DNA of 64,000 nt, taken from contig CM075673.1 of NCBI GenBank assembly GCA_037962975.1, positions 154,276,667 to 154,340,666 of the forward strand. The letters run 5' to 3'. Made by a program: the position numbers and the translations under genes. This document shows, piece after piece, positions 36,094 to 47,789 of the stretch. Numbering within the stretch: position 1 is the first letter of the stretch; each line of letters opens with the position of its first letter. The DNA is from Clitoria ternatea. Its lineage: Eukaryota > Streptophyta > Magnoliopsida > Fabales > Fabaceae. The notes beneath the pieces are model-generated. The model was not told where the DNA came from, did no database searches, and saw only the letters and a program-made list of their open reading frames with translations.

Positions 36094-38010
36094 TCAATTG
36101 TGCAGGGTCCCCAGTATATCGTCGTCTCTATACAGATGATACCTGCACAAGAGCATCATGATATAATCAGCTAAGAATGCAGAAATAGCAGTGATTGCCT
36201 CCAAAATGATATATTTTAAGAGTGGGGTAAAGTAACCGGTATTATATTATATCAACCATGGCAATATCATCAATAGACCATGTTACCAATTATCCTAACA
36301 TTAAGTAAAACATCTAATTTGCAATATCTATCTGATTCAAATTATACATTCTTATCACCACATGTGGAGCTTCAAATGTAGCTAAAGCCTGAACATTAGG
36401 TAAGTGAGAATTAGGTGTCAAAAAGCAACAAAATTTATTGAATTAGAAGCTTAATTTATGATACTAATGTTGTGCTTTGTTAAAAGAAACTATTGATAAA
36501 CTAAAATAACAGCTTAATTCTTGAAGCTCTGTATGAGGGCACATAGACGAAAGAAACACTGGATGATTTAATTAACAAGAATGAAAACATAATAATATAT
36601 GAACCATCAAACATTTTATTGACCAGCAATAACAAGCATAACGTTTCCTTCTTCAATCCAGCTTCATTTTGATTCACGAAAAATACAGTCTCCAATAGTA
36701 TTAACACGGTCAATTTTGTAACAAAAAAAAGATGAAGATAAAAAAATAAAAAAGAAGAGAAGTTCAGGACATCATGTAAGCAAAACTATTAAAGGCTTCC
36801 ATAAAAATATAGGTCCTCAAGAACAATTCTATTTCAATGCTTGTTTAGTAACCAGATGGGGAAATAGAGTTGTGAAAATAGAAAAACATAATGATTAATA
36901 TTGATCCTTAACACAATCAAAACTTTATTGAACTTAAAAAAAATTTTTATGGTCAAACCTTGGTTTGATTGGCCCTACAACCAATCAAACAATCACTCAA
37001 TCAAACTTCTCTATACAGAGCTTTAAGGTCAAGTTGAAGGATTATATAAATAAAAGGCAATCTAGTGCTACACGTGCCCCCGCTACAAGCCTAGGAAAGG
37101 GCTGAACCCACCAAGTTATGAGGGTAAAAATTAAACTAATACACAAAGCATACCATGAAAACAAAAAAATGGGACTAATACATAAAACATATCATAAAAG
37201 AAAAAGGGAAAAATATAAACGTACTCTTTGTTATCAAGCTTAACCTCAGTTCCCCCATATTCAGGCAAAAGAACAGTATCACCTTCTTTAACAGCCACAG
37301 GAATTAGCTTCCCATCCTTACTGTGAATCCCAGGGCCAACAGCAACAACTTTCCCAGAATTCAGCTGAAGCAAAGTGCAAAACAAATGAAAAAAATTATT
37401 AACTAATTAAATGAGCTTCAACAAATCAATAATGTAAAACAAAATGTATAACTGGAGCGATGCTGTGTCACTCATCAGTCTAAAGAAAACGAACACAAAA
37501 CCCGGAGACAACTTTGAACCAACAAAACTTAAGCTTTCGAATTCAATAACTACTGCATATACATCAACACAACTTAAATCTACAAAGAACCACACTATCA
37601 CAATCCAAAAAAAAAGAGGAAAAAACTGGCATTTGCTTGGTAGCTACACATTTCATCACAAGCGAGATATATTAGGAATGAAACTAGAATTTCCAGTGTT
37701 AAGGTATACATTAAACTACAATGGAACCTAAAGGGGCTATATTGTCGAGAAAAATAATCAAATTGAAATGGGGGGAAATGAACAGCGAAAATGGAATAAG
37801 TAAAATACAGAAAAATCAAGGCAAGATTGAATTTTGAGACGAAATTCGAATACCCAAGAGGGGAAAATGAAATGGGTATGAAGGAATTGGGTTAAGGGAA
37901 TGAACCTTGTTAGATTTCTCCGGTAACAAAATTCCAGCGTTGGTTTTTGATGGAGGGACGATTTTCTCCACCAAAACCCGATTGAAGAGTGGAATCAAAC
38001 GCTTCGCCAT
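36094..38010 (-). CDS. CPN10: 10-kDa chaperonin (GroES/Cpn10 family), three exons
   Basis: Exons by splice logic: 37906-38010 (105 nt), 37225-37364 (140 nt) and 36094-36142 (49 nt), giving 97 residues plus TGA, the usual Cpn10 length. The start at 38010 opens M-A-K-R-L-I-P-L-F-N-R-V-L-V. Exon 1 holds the mobile loop that contacts the Cpn60 ring (G-I-L-L-P, about residues 26-30). Exon 2 carries G-K-V-V-A-V-G-P-G and G-D-T-V-L-L-P-E-Y-G-G. Exon 3 ends L-Y-R-D-D-D-I-L-G-T-L-H-N. Introns are 37365-37905 (GT...AG, phase 0) and 36143-37224 (donor GTACGT, acceptor TGCAG, phase 2). The protein caps Cpn60 during ATP-driven folding. Without a long transit peptide and single-domained, it matches the short plant Cpn10 usually placed in mitochondria, rather than the double-domain chloroplast Cpn20. 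All joins stay in frame, so it looks functional. It is the only intact host gene recognised here. Confidence 0.95.
36838..36990. mobile_element. Tourist-like MITE relic in CPN10 intron 2
   Basis: The core GATTAATATTGATCCTTAAC...ACAATCAAAACTTTATTGAAC matches the better copy at 44147-44317 in the same orientation. Ends and TSD are no longer clear, so the limits are approximate. Confidence 0.6.
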
Positions 38011-38124
38011 TTGGAACACGCAATGCAACACAACTCACTCAAGACTCAATGGAGAAAAAACGAAGAATTTCGAGAGAAATCTGAATGACTTATTAGGGTT
38101 TTAGAAAGGGTTTATGAGTTGAGG

Positions 38125-38131
38125 TTTTATA
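38125..38131 (-). promoter_or_regulatory. CPN10 TATA box
   Basis: TATAAAA on the minus strand, about 115 bases before the start codon, leaving a leader of roughly 85-90 bases. Confidence 0.6.
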
Positions 38132-38153
38132 TTATTTTTGTTTATACAAGCGG

Positions 38154-38166
38154 TTCTAGAATCTTC
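38154..38166 (-). promoter_or_regulatory. CPN10 heat-shock element
   Basis: TTCTAGAATCTTC contains three alternating units (TTC-2-GAA-2-TTC), the consensus for heat-shock factor trimers, with perfect spacing. It lies about 23 bases upstream of the TATA box, a typical place for heat-shock promoters. Heat induction is an inference. Confidence 0.75.
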
Positions 38167-38189
38167 TATTTTGGTTGTCATTCTTTACC

Positions 38190-38794
38190 CACGCCATGCT
38201 GCCTCTGAAATCTGAATCACTTTAGAAACTCACAAATTAAGAATGAAAAACACCACGAAAGAAATAGAAATAAAAATTTAACTTTACACATAATAAAATA
38301 TTAGTTCACCAAAAAAAAAATAGTTTTAAGAATTTTTTAAATTATAATCTACTCTGATTTTTAATGTAAATTTAATATAATTTTTAGTAAAAAATTATTT
38401 TTATTTCTTATTATGTATAACATTACATAAATTAAAAAACTTAATAAAAATATATAATTTATCAAAAGTGGTACTTATGCGATTTTGGTCTTATACATTT
38501 TAATAGAATAGATTAAGTCCATAAATTTTTTATATTGTAGAATTTTGGTCCTCTAGTTAATTTTGTTTTCTTTAGATTATCAAATTGGTATTTTATTTAA
38601 ATATTTGATTATTTATGAATGCATTAAGACATATATAAAATAATCCTTAAAGTTAGTAAAAAAATTAGTAAAAACTTAATAAAAGTTAAAGAATTTTATA
38701 TGCTGTGGGGCATAAGGAGATGAAATTTTGATTTGTTTTTATTTTGGGTGTGAAACGATTTTTGGTCAATAAATTTTAATTATAAGGGAATTGG
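38190..38794. other. AT-rich upstream spacer, nothing recognised
   Basis: Long A/T runs, no ORF of note. More distal regulatory sites of CPN10 could lie here but none stands out. Confidence 0.5.
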
Positions 38795-39110
38795 AAGGAT
38801 GAGGTGTAAGGGTCGGCCTGGTTACTAGTCTTTAAAGATGTGTATATGCTCAAATTTTACACTGGTTTAGTGGGAATTCAGTATTATATCTTTTATTCCA
38901 GATGGAAATAAAGGTCTTGAAGTGATTCCTCGTACCAAAAGCATCAGCCTTACGTGTTCTGGGGCGAAATGAGGTGTCACCTGCAAGAACACTCTAACGC
39001 TCAAGTCAGTAAATATTTAAGAAGAATATCAGAGCTCAAGCGTAAGATCAAGTGAGAATGTTTTACCTTTCATTGTTGATATGTGAGTATTTATACCTGA
39101 GGTAACGGAA
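38795..39110 (-). repeat. LTR-like R/U5 fragment, minus orientation
   Basis: The reverse complement matches 39690-40000 over its length. Shared words include GGTCTTGAAGTGATTCCTCG, GGGGCGAAA and TCACCTGCAA, and each copy has TATAAATACTCA at its inner edge. Read in sense, TATAAATA is followed by a CTTGAGYGTTAGAGT...TTGCAGGTGA phrase, as in the R region of many plant gypsy LTRs. Confidence 0.65.
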
Positions 39111-39689
39111 GAGTTGTTTTGAGTAAGTGGGTTTTCGCAAGAATAATAAATGCGTGACAGTGGTGAGTATAAGAAGAGTAGAGCAAGTAAGAATTTTTGA
39201 ATTGAGTTGGTTAAGACTTTGGTCTTACCCACACCTATAATAGGCACATTGGTTGAAGAACTATAGCTCATTGAAGTAACTGGCATGGCTAATTCAACAA
39301 ATTAGGGGGAAAATCATCTGGTCCTGATACCGGCCCCTGAGCACAATAGTAATTTGACCAATATCCGTCCTTAGGACCGATATCCCATAATATATGGTGC
39401 CCTAACACCAAATCTCTAGGGTCACACACAAGGTCTCTTAATGACCTCGGTATGAGCCATTCCCTAGGTTCTAAAACTGACCTCAACATGAGTCATTCCC
39501 TCAATACTGGGTAATCAAAGTTGATCTAAGTATCAGCATGTTAAACAAATAACCTGCAAAGTGACTGACTGGTAGGTAGAGTCGTTTGGGCAATGTCTCT
39601 TTCATGTGTCAGTCATTCTGCAAGGAATCAGAAAAGTGTTGACACAGTGTATAGAGAACTTGGAGAGCAAAAAGAGTCTTCCACTACCT

Positions 39690-40000
39690 CCGGGTATAAA
39701 TACTCATGCATCAACATAACAAAGGTAGAACATTCTCTATCAAACTTACGCTTAAGCTTTGATATTCCTTTGATTATTCACTAACTTGAGTGTTAGAGTA
39801 TCTTTGCAGGTGATATCCCTTTTCGCCCCACAACGCGTAAGGCTGGTGTTGTTGGTTCGAGGAATCACTTCAAGACCTTTATTCCCCATTGGAATAGTGG
39901 ATATAATATCGGATGCCTACTGGACCGGTGTAAAACTTAAGCATTTCAACGGTTTTAAGGACTGTCATGAGGCCAACCTTACACCCCGACCCAAACTAGT
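39690..40000 (+). repeat. LTR-like R/U5 fragment, plus orientation, inverted partner of 38795-39110
   Basis: TATAAATACTCATGC near 39695 is followed by AACTTGAGTGTTAGAGTATC and TTGCAGGTGATATCCC. A diverged third copy in this orientation is at 48030-48260. The 580-base centre between the two arms (39110-39690) shows no gene; small ORFs there have no recognisable content. Confidence 0.65.
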
Positions 40001-40415
40001 TCAGAAATCAATTATTTTAAAAGGTTTTTGCACTTTGGGGACAAAAATAAAAGTGTAAGATAAAGGAAAACCTAACCTAATTATGGTGAGTGATTATAAA
40101 AAATGTTTAACATGAAATGATAAATAGTGATATAGGGTGAGTCAAACAAGAAATAGGATTTTTAAAATTCCCTTTCAACACGTGTCATTTGAAATTTCTC
40201 TCATCTATACTAAAAATTGTCAAGTTAGAATTCTATAATAATCTTGAAATTCTTCATTATCATTCAAACACATTGTAAATTGTAAAATTCTCTAAAATTC
40301 TACAAATTCTCTATCCAAACATAACCACATCACCATTTTGCAAGTCTTCCCTTTAAGGTAGACTTTCCTTCTCCATGTAAGGTTTTTTCTCTATCCTACA
40401 TGGCTTTGTTGTCAT

Positions 40416-40990
40416 TAGGGGTACTCGACGGTCGAGTTTGGGCGGGTACAGATGATGAATAGCTCAACTAATATTAACCGAGTGTAATTTATTTCCAACC
40501 AAAACCAATTGAATAACCTCACGGTTTCATCAGGTTTTGGGTGAACAGTTTAGGTTAAGTTCGAACGAATAACACCGGTTAAAACTTGTAATGAATTAAA
40601 TTTTTTTTGGCTAAAATCTATTTTTAAATTTTTTTTACCCATTTTCCCTAATAATTATATAGAAAAAAATAATTTAATGCATACAATATATACTCTATAT
40701 ATCTAATCATCTAATAAAAGACTTAATTAAAATAAACATATAAGTTTATACATAACATCAATGCATAAATTTACATCAATTTAGACTTAATTAAAATAAA
40801 CATATAGGTTTATAATGAGTTTGGTCGAGTACAGTTAATTCGGTTGGTAGAAATTAAAAACCGTACCGGTCCAAACTTAATCGTTTCTTTTATCCGCATA
40901 CCCGTTTACCCACCCAAACCAGACCGAACTCGTTTTTTATTTTCAGTTTTTACAGTTTTCGGTCGGGTAAATAGATCTTGCTCACCCCTA
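40416..40990. mobile_element. hAT-type MITE, 575 bp
   Basis: The ends TAGGGGTACTCGACGG and (reverse complement of the right end) TAGGGGTGAGCAAGATC form short terminal inverted repeats. The flanks are an identical 8-bp TSD, gttgtcat (40408-40415 and 40991-40998), the length made by hAT transposases. No transposase is encoded. Confidence 0.85.
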
Positions 40991-41220
40991 GTTGTCATTG
41001 TCATGTGTGTCTATCCTCTCAATGGAGATAGCTTATTTTTCATTGTTACCATCTTTCACCTTATTCATTTACTATTTGTCTATGGTCATCACATCACTAT
41101 GCTTTTTTTTTCCTTTTCCATCCATTTTTTCATTTCTCTCCCTTAGTTATTCATTTTCTTTATCTCTATTTCTTTAAGCATCTTAATGCCAATCTCATCT
41201 AATGTCACATATTATATTTA

Positions 41221-42175
41221 GGTTAAAATATATACTTAGTAATTTAAGTCTCATACGTTTTTCTACTTTCAATTAGATAACATATGTTTCCAAAAGTTTG
41301 CAAAATTTTTTGTCTGTTAACACATGTTAAAAAGTTAAGAAACCTTAGTTTCCGCCGCCATCTTTCCCAACCACCTACCAACTACCACTCCCAACCTTCT
41401 CCTAACCCAAACTCACCGCCACCCATCAACTCATTTCCACAACAACCTATATCACCACCCCCAACCTTCCCTTCCTTGAACTCACCAGAGATTATGGTTA
41501 GCCCACTTTTGATTATCTATGAGGATCTCGTAGGCCTTAAAGACTTCCTTGAACTAAAAGGTTGCATTGTTCCTAATAGCCTTTTGAAGACTATGAATGC
41601 TTGTTTGATTGAAATTGAATTGTGAGTTTCCTGAAAGCTGCGTTGATTTATTCCTTGGTCATGGTTCTATGCAAACATGAGGTTTTGTTATGTTCTTTTC
41701 CTTTCTTAGGGTGGATTTTCTCAAAAAATGGTAGGTGTTAAAAAAAGAAAAGAATCATAAAGGGTTGTTGTGTCTTTCTCTATGTTTGTGATTGAGAAAT
41801 GTGAATAAGAGGTTATTCATGGTGTGTGAAGAAACACTAGTTGTGGCAATGGTTTAGGGAGGAAAATGCTAAGGTATGGATGAGTTTGGGTTGGGAGAAG
41901 GTTGGGGTGGTGAATGGTGATGTGTTGTTATGGAAAAGGAGTGGTGAGTGGCAATGAGTTTAGGTTGGGAGAAGGATGAGGGTGGTGGATGGTGGGGGGT
42001 TGGGTGAAATGAGATGATTGTGGCAGCTGAGGGCTGTTAACTGTTTAATAAATGTTAATGATAGGAAAACTTTGTGAATTTTTAAAAACATATAGAACCT
42101 AATTGACAATAAAAATTGTATGAGACTTATTTAAAACCTAAAAATAATGTAGAAAACCAAACATATATTTTATCC
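41221..42175. mobile_element. Mutator-like fold-back element, 955 bp
   Basis: It is flanked by a perfect 9-bp TSD, ttatattta (41212-41220 and 42176-42184), the Mutator length. The ends GGTTAAAATATATACTTAG and GGATAAAATATATGTTTGG (right end reversed) are inverted repeats. Inner parts also pair: CCCAACCTTCTCCTAACCCA near 41390 against GGGTTGGGAGAAGGTTGG near 41890. It carries no transposase. A proline-rich ORF at 41284-41625 lies inside one arm and is probably not a gene. Confidence 0.85.
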
Positions 42176-42184
42176 TTATATTTA

Positions 42185-44146
42185 TCTTATCTGTTATCTC
42201 CATTTTTTTGTGCTCACTTGTACATTTAAATATGATCGTGATATTGATAGAGTGAATATGACAACAACAAAAAAATCACAAAGATGGAATTGTGAAAGTA
42301 TAAGGGGGCTAATTGACTATGGGATGCAGTATCAATGTGACTGAGGTTTTATTTTATATTATTTTTGCTTCGTAGATTGTTCGTTGTTTCTTCATGCTTT
42401 GTAGCACTGTGGAACCACTCTTTTGAAGTATTTTTACTATTTTTGGGAATTAAGTATTTTTACTATTGAAAGTGGTATTTACTTGTCTTTGTGATCTTCA
42501 GTAAAGTTTTATTGAAGGAAAACACTTTTTTTTCCAAAAAAAAACTGCAACAACCCAGTGTTTCGGGCTGGTGTATCTTTTTTTTTGTCATGGGCTGGTG
42601 TATCTGTTTGGGGTCCATATGGTGGGCCTAGGCTTGAACTCATATGGGCTACCCTAGCCCATGTTTGTTTTGCCGTTGTCTCTCTGGTAATAACTAGGTA
42701 TCATTCTAGCAAAGTAATGATAACAACAAAACGATTGAAGAATGACAAAAAAAAAACAAAACAAAACAAAACGATTGAAGATGTTAATAAAATGAAATAC
42801 ATGCGTTAAATCTACATATATATCAATGAGTCCCATATGTATATTTTGATTCCAAACAAAGGAACCTTTGTTTATTAATCCTCTATTTACTTTTTCTACA
42901 TGTATGTGAATTCTTGACGAGGCCAATAAAGCTCAACTTCATTTGCCTTTCGATCGATTTAAACCTTTAAAGGATTGGGGCGGGGCTGTTAATAAATGAA
43001 AATTTTCTTGTTTCTCTCTTGGTTAAGATTCTATAAGATGTACTAATTTGGGTTTGTCTAAGTGATTGGTAATTTGATTCTACTTAAATAATGTCCTTTA
43101 TGTATGTAGAAAATTTTGTTAGGATAGACAACCCTATTAAGTTGGCGCATTGTCAATTCTCAACTGCTGATTAATCAGTTTAAAGGGTTGAATCATCGAA
43201 AGATAAATCTAAAAGAGATTAAATATATGATTAAATTTTAAATTTTTATCTTCAAAACACATGTTAAGAATTTGAAAAGGGAGAAATTCTTATTAAAAAT
43301 TATATTAAACATGTCTTAAAACTTACAGAAAAACCACATTAATGTTAATATTTTAAATAAAGAAGATTAGTTTTTATTTGTTAATATATCAGAAAATCTC
43401 CTGTTAATTTTCTAGAGAATCCAACTTTATGAATTTGTAAAATACACCAAATGAGTAGACCAATTGACAGAAAATTGTTTTAACTGTAATTTCAAATTTA
43501 AATATCAGTATATTTAAATCCTGTAAAAAGAATTTTACCGTTTATAATGATTTTGTTTGGTTAGAATCCAAATAAGGTATATGAAAAGAAAATAATACCG
43601 AGTTGACTTGGGATTAAAATAAACAAATATGTTTAGACCAATTACAAGAGTAAATCAAAAAAAAAAATTTAAGGTTTTATGAAGGAACAAGAATTGTGAT
43701 TCCGAAACCATACTAGATAAATTCCAAGGCACGCACATAATATCCACACTTATTACCTATGAGTAAAAATGTTTGCTAATAACCATGTAAAACTTCAACC
43801 TAATTGATAAGAGTAAACCATGTTTAAAAATGTTAAGAATGATTACTTTATTCAGAAAGCTAAATCAAGTGACCAAAAAGAAACTCGGAGAAAAGTGGTA
43901 GCAGAATAAATCACAGACAGGTTGGCTATAATCATAGTTGATTTGACCACCTTAAACCTAACTAGTTTCTATTAATACAAGTTTATGACGATTCTACTCC
44001 ATCATACTATAGATCTTGGTCGATCAATCATGCTCTTTCGTATGATAGTGGTTGCTGAGTTATGCAAGAAGAGTAACCAGTAAATTGTTTACGTGTATAG
44101 TCTTGTCATAAATTAATCTAAAATTATTGGAATAGTGAATTCGTTA
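42185..44146. other. AT-rich intergenic DNA, nothing recognised
   Basis: No ORF with recognisable content. The stretch 43240-43320 resembles 47270-47345, suggesting an old dispersed repeat. Confidence 0.5.
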
Positions 44147-44317
44147 AAGGAGGTTTGGTTTGCAGTGAGGGAAACGGAGTTAGGGAAATGAAAAAAATTT
44201 AAAAGTTGATATTGATCTTTTAAGTCGTTTGAGACAATCAAAACTCTATTGAACTATAGAATAATTTCTTACCCCCAGCCAACTCCGTTGGCCTAAGGAG
44301 CTGTTCCAAACTTCCTC
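44147..44317. mobile_element. Tourist-like MITE, copy 1 (171 bp)
   Basis: TTA lies on both sides (44144-44146, 44318-44320), the PIF/Harbinger target. The left end has GGAGGTTTGGTTTGCAG and the right end reversed reads GAGGAAGTTTGGAAC. The interior is the reverse complement of copy 2 at 45459. Confidence 0.75.
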
Positions 44318-44548
44318 TTAGCAATCTTATATACAAGTTTCAATATAATTAGTAAATAGGTAGGTGAAATCGGGTTCTTAAGTAAGATTAGTAGTAACTG
44401 TGTAGATTAAGATTGAAGCAATAAATCTTGATTAGTTTAATATTTATTATAAACACATTTTTTTAAGATAAATAAAGAATTTTAACTGTGAATAAGCTTA
44501 GAGTATATTATAATGTTAGTGTTTTTTTTAAGAGCATAATGAGAAGTT

Positions 44549-44800
44549 TCATGTAGCAGTTATGTGCCAATGATGGTAAGAGGGGCAAAGGAGAAGGGTT
44601 TGACTGAAGAGAGCTAAAAAGTAAAAATGTAACACCAAAAAGTGGGAAATTCTAGTTGCTTGCGGAGCAAAGAATTCTTTTCTGAAATCATATCGCTTGT
44701 ACTCATAACGACACTCCCCATCTTTGCTTGTTTCAATCCAAAGCAGATCCCACTCAATAACATTTCCCATTCCCCATCTTTTTAGCTCATCAAACCCCTC
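44549..44800 (-). pseudogene. Unrecognised protein-like fragment
   Basis: The minus strand reads a compositionally normal, non-repetitive peptide: F-D-E-L-K-R-W, then V-I-E-W-D-L-L-W-I-E-T-S-K-D-G-E-C-R-Y-E-Y-K-R-Y-D-F. It then loses protein-like character near 44640. It resembles real coding sequence more than the surrounding ORFs, but no family is recognised. It may be a gene relic, one exon, or chance. Confidence 0.3.
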
Positions 44801-45458
44801 TCTTAGCTACCACCCAAAATGAGGTGTTTGGTGGGTCTTAACCGTTACTAAAACAAACACAAAAAAACATACCAACTCAACATTAAACAAACATCAACAT
44901 AAGAAATATGCTTCTTAATCACATGACATTTCTCCTATTTGACTAAAGCCATAATGTACATCCTCAACCTTTTCTATCACACAAATTTAGTGGTCTCAAA
45001 AATTGTTTTGAAAAATCTTAAGAGAGTAATTGATTTAGCCAATGGTTTATATGCATAGTATGTGGTATCAATTCAATGGAGATCTCACATGTTATTCTCT
45101 AATTTAGTCGGGAGCGAAATGACTCATTGTTAATGTCCAATCTAATGTTTTTCATGTTAAAAGATACAATATTTTGTCACACACTTCGATATTTAAGTTA
45201 GTATGTTTATTATACCGAAACTCAAACATATATGATTAACTTAACATAACTTAATAATTATGAATGTTTGATATTTATAAAAGTTAATAAATTATTCCTT
45301 GATATGATGTATATGTCGATATTTTTTTATAAAATACAAGAAAAACTTGTTTCTATCACATCTGTAGATTTAATCTAGTGTACCACCAATATGGTTAAAT
45401 GTCTCTTAGCTATACTGCTAATCTTGGCGTACAAATTATGCTGAAAACATTCATATTA

Positions 45459-45635
45459 GAGGACGTTTGGTTGGCAGGTCCAACCAGCAGAACTTTGTTT
45501 GAGAGAAGGAAAAAATTAATCCGACGGTTAAATAGAGTTTTGATTGTCTTGAAAGACGGAAAAGATCAATATTAATTTTTAAAATTTTTTTTATTTTCAT
45601 AACTTCGTTTTCACAACTGCAAACAAAACATTCTC
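45459..45635. mobile_element. Tourist-like MITE, copy 2 (177 bp)
   Basis: Ends GAGGACGTTTGGTTGGCAG and, reversed, GAGAATGTTTTGTTTGCAG, flanked by TTA (45456-45458 and 45636-45638). The core contains TAGAGTTTTGATTGTCTTGA, shared with copy 1 and, more weakly, with 36838-36990 and 47057-47224. Confidence 0.85.
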
Positions 45636-45638
45636 TTA

Positions 45639-47056
45639 ATAGGTCACCATGACACTTGATCTTGGAAATCATACACCAGTATAGATATGAGGATATTAAT
45701 ACAAATAGTATGTTTAAAAAATTGCAATACACAATTAATCATAGAAAGCATAGAATAATTGAAGTCAGAAACATAATTAACTAAGCTTTGACTAGTAGTA
45801 TATAAAGGCAACTAGCATGCAGCTTCACAACATTATTTTTTATTTACTTTTTTGCTTTGTGGAAGAATTATGATTCTACGCTACTATAGAATGTAGAAAG
45901 CAATAAATATAATGGCATCCCCCTTCTGATATTCACACACGAAGTTCTTTTGCAACCTCATTCTATTAGTACCTTTTTCTAGCACTTGCTATACACACGA
46001 AACCACTTATATGTGTTTATTTTGTTTCTCTCTTTATCTGATCCCATCCACGTACGCCCAAACACATAAGTAACATGATTACATCTCATATCAACTTCTC
46101 AATGAAGCTTGCACAATTCATGATTTGGGGAAATTTTTCTACATTTTTTTGGTACATATAATTACATGGCACCATAAAAAAAAGTTATTGAAAAAGGTTA
46201 AAATTCTCATCTGAACATATTATATATATAATGCTAACTTTTTTTGAATCAAAATTCAATTGGCAAAGGTTACAGAATTTGAAAATTGGAAAAGCAAGGC
46301 TTCATTGCGTAGGAAATTGAAACTTTTGGGAAGTCAAATTGTACTTTTCGTGTCAATTGAATTTTGTGAGGATTTTATCTTTCACATTTTTATCCTTAAA
46401 TTATTATCTTTTGTTTATACAGCTTGTTTATAGTGTTCCAGTACGAATGCTGGACCCTCTGCGCAAGAATTCGGAGACCTTGTGCACGAGTGAATAATTT
46501 TTCCCCAGAACAAAAAAACAAAGTGTAGAACTTACATGTTTGGAAAAGATACTTTCTGAAAACGTAATATTTTAGTTGGTGTTTAGTTCGTAAGTTTTTT
46601 TAAAAAAATAAAAAACTATTATAGAAAAAGTGTTTGTTTATAAAATATTTTAAAAAAACTTATTGAGTTTTCTATTTTTTAAAGAAAGACAGAAATCTTT
46701 AAAGAAGTTTCCCAAATAACTGAAAAGTGAAAAAGTTTTTTAAGAATTTTTTTAACTATTCAAGGAAATGAAAATTTTGAAAAACAAATAAAAAACTTTT
46801 CCTGAAAAACTAAAATAATTTTCTATAATTAAACACAAATTTCTTTTAGAAAATTTATTTAAAAGTATCATAATTTTAAAAATAATTTAATATAAATCAT
46901 TTTTAAAAATTTGGTATTACTAAACTTTTTTATGTTCTTATAAAATGAAATATGAGAAATATAACAACATTTAAACATGCATTGATTACCATGGAGAAGA
47001 CATGAAATGTCTAATTTAGTATCTAACTCCCCTGTAACTTTTGCTATCGACGTTTA
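45639..47056. other. AT-rich intergenic DNA, nothing certain
   Basis: No gene seen. The stretch 46570-46850 starts TTGGTGTTTAGTTCG and ends AATTAAACACAAATTTC, so it may be another worn MITE; no TSD was found. Confidence 0.45.
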
Positions 47057-47224
47057 GAGGGTTGTTTTTTTAAATGTTGTGGAAGGTTGGGAAAAAGGAA
47101 AAAAATCTAACGTCCAAATGAAATTTTGACTATTTTAAAAGCGTGAATAATCAATATTAATTTTTAAATTTTTCCATTTTCATAACTCTGTTTTTCTAAC
47201 TATATACTATGATGCTTAAATCTC
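47057..47224. mobile_element. Tourist-like MITE, copy 3 (168 bp, diverged)
   Basis: TTA flanks both ends (47054-47056, 47225-47227). The core AAATTTTGACTATTTTAAAAG...AATCAATATTAATTTTT matches copy 2. The right inverted repeat is weak. Confidence 0.6.
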
Positions 47225-47720
47225 TTACTAAATAGTAATAGATAAATGATTAGTTAAAAAATCTAAAATAAATTTTTTATTAAAAATTATGTTGAACCTG
47301 TATAGAAAATCATATAAAACTAAATTAATATTAATTTTAAATAAAATTTTCCTTTTTTATCTTGTGCAAGTTACAATTGTTAAGAAAAATCATATTTAGA
47401 ATTAGTATTAATGTAGTTTTTTCAATTCCTAAATCAATCCAACATTACTTGCGTATTCCTTAAGTAATACTCTATTTGTTCATGCAAAAAAATTATCTTT
47501 CTTTTTATTAAGAATGGAAAATAGTCATATTTATCATTTTTAAAGTAGACTAAATCAAAATCAAATCAATAACTAGATTTTACCTATTTATTTTTTAATT
47601 TTTTAAATATTTGATAAAATTTATTTTATTTAATAAATGTTCTCAACTCAAATTATTTTTATAATAAATTTAAGTAGTTTTGCATGATACATTTTTTGAA
47701 GTTTTCATATTTTTAATTAA

Positions 47721-47726
<6 letters not shown>

Positions 47727-47769
<43 letters not shown>
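47727..47769. repeat. (AT)n microsatellite
   Basis: About 21 uninterrupted AT units. Confidence 0.95.
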
Positions 47770-47771
<2 letters not shown>

Positions 47772-47789
47772 CTGGATCTGATATCGGTG

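Noticed and set aside
36501..36713. 70-residue hydrophobic ORF on the minus strand
   Set aside because: It lies inside CPN10 intron 2 and its composition reflects AT-rich DNA.
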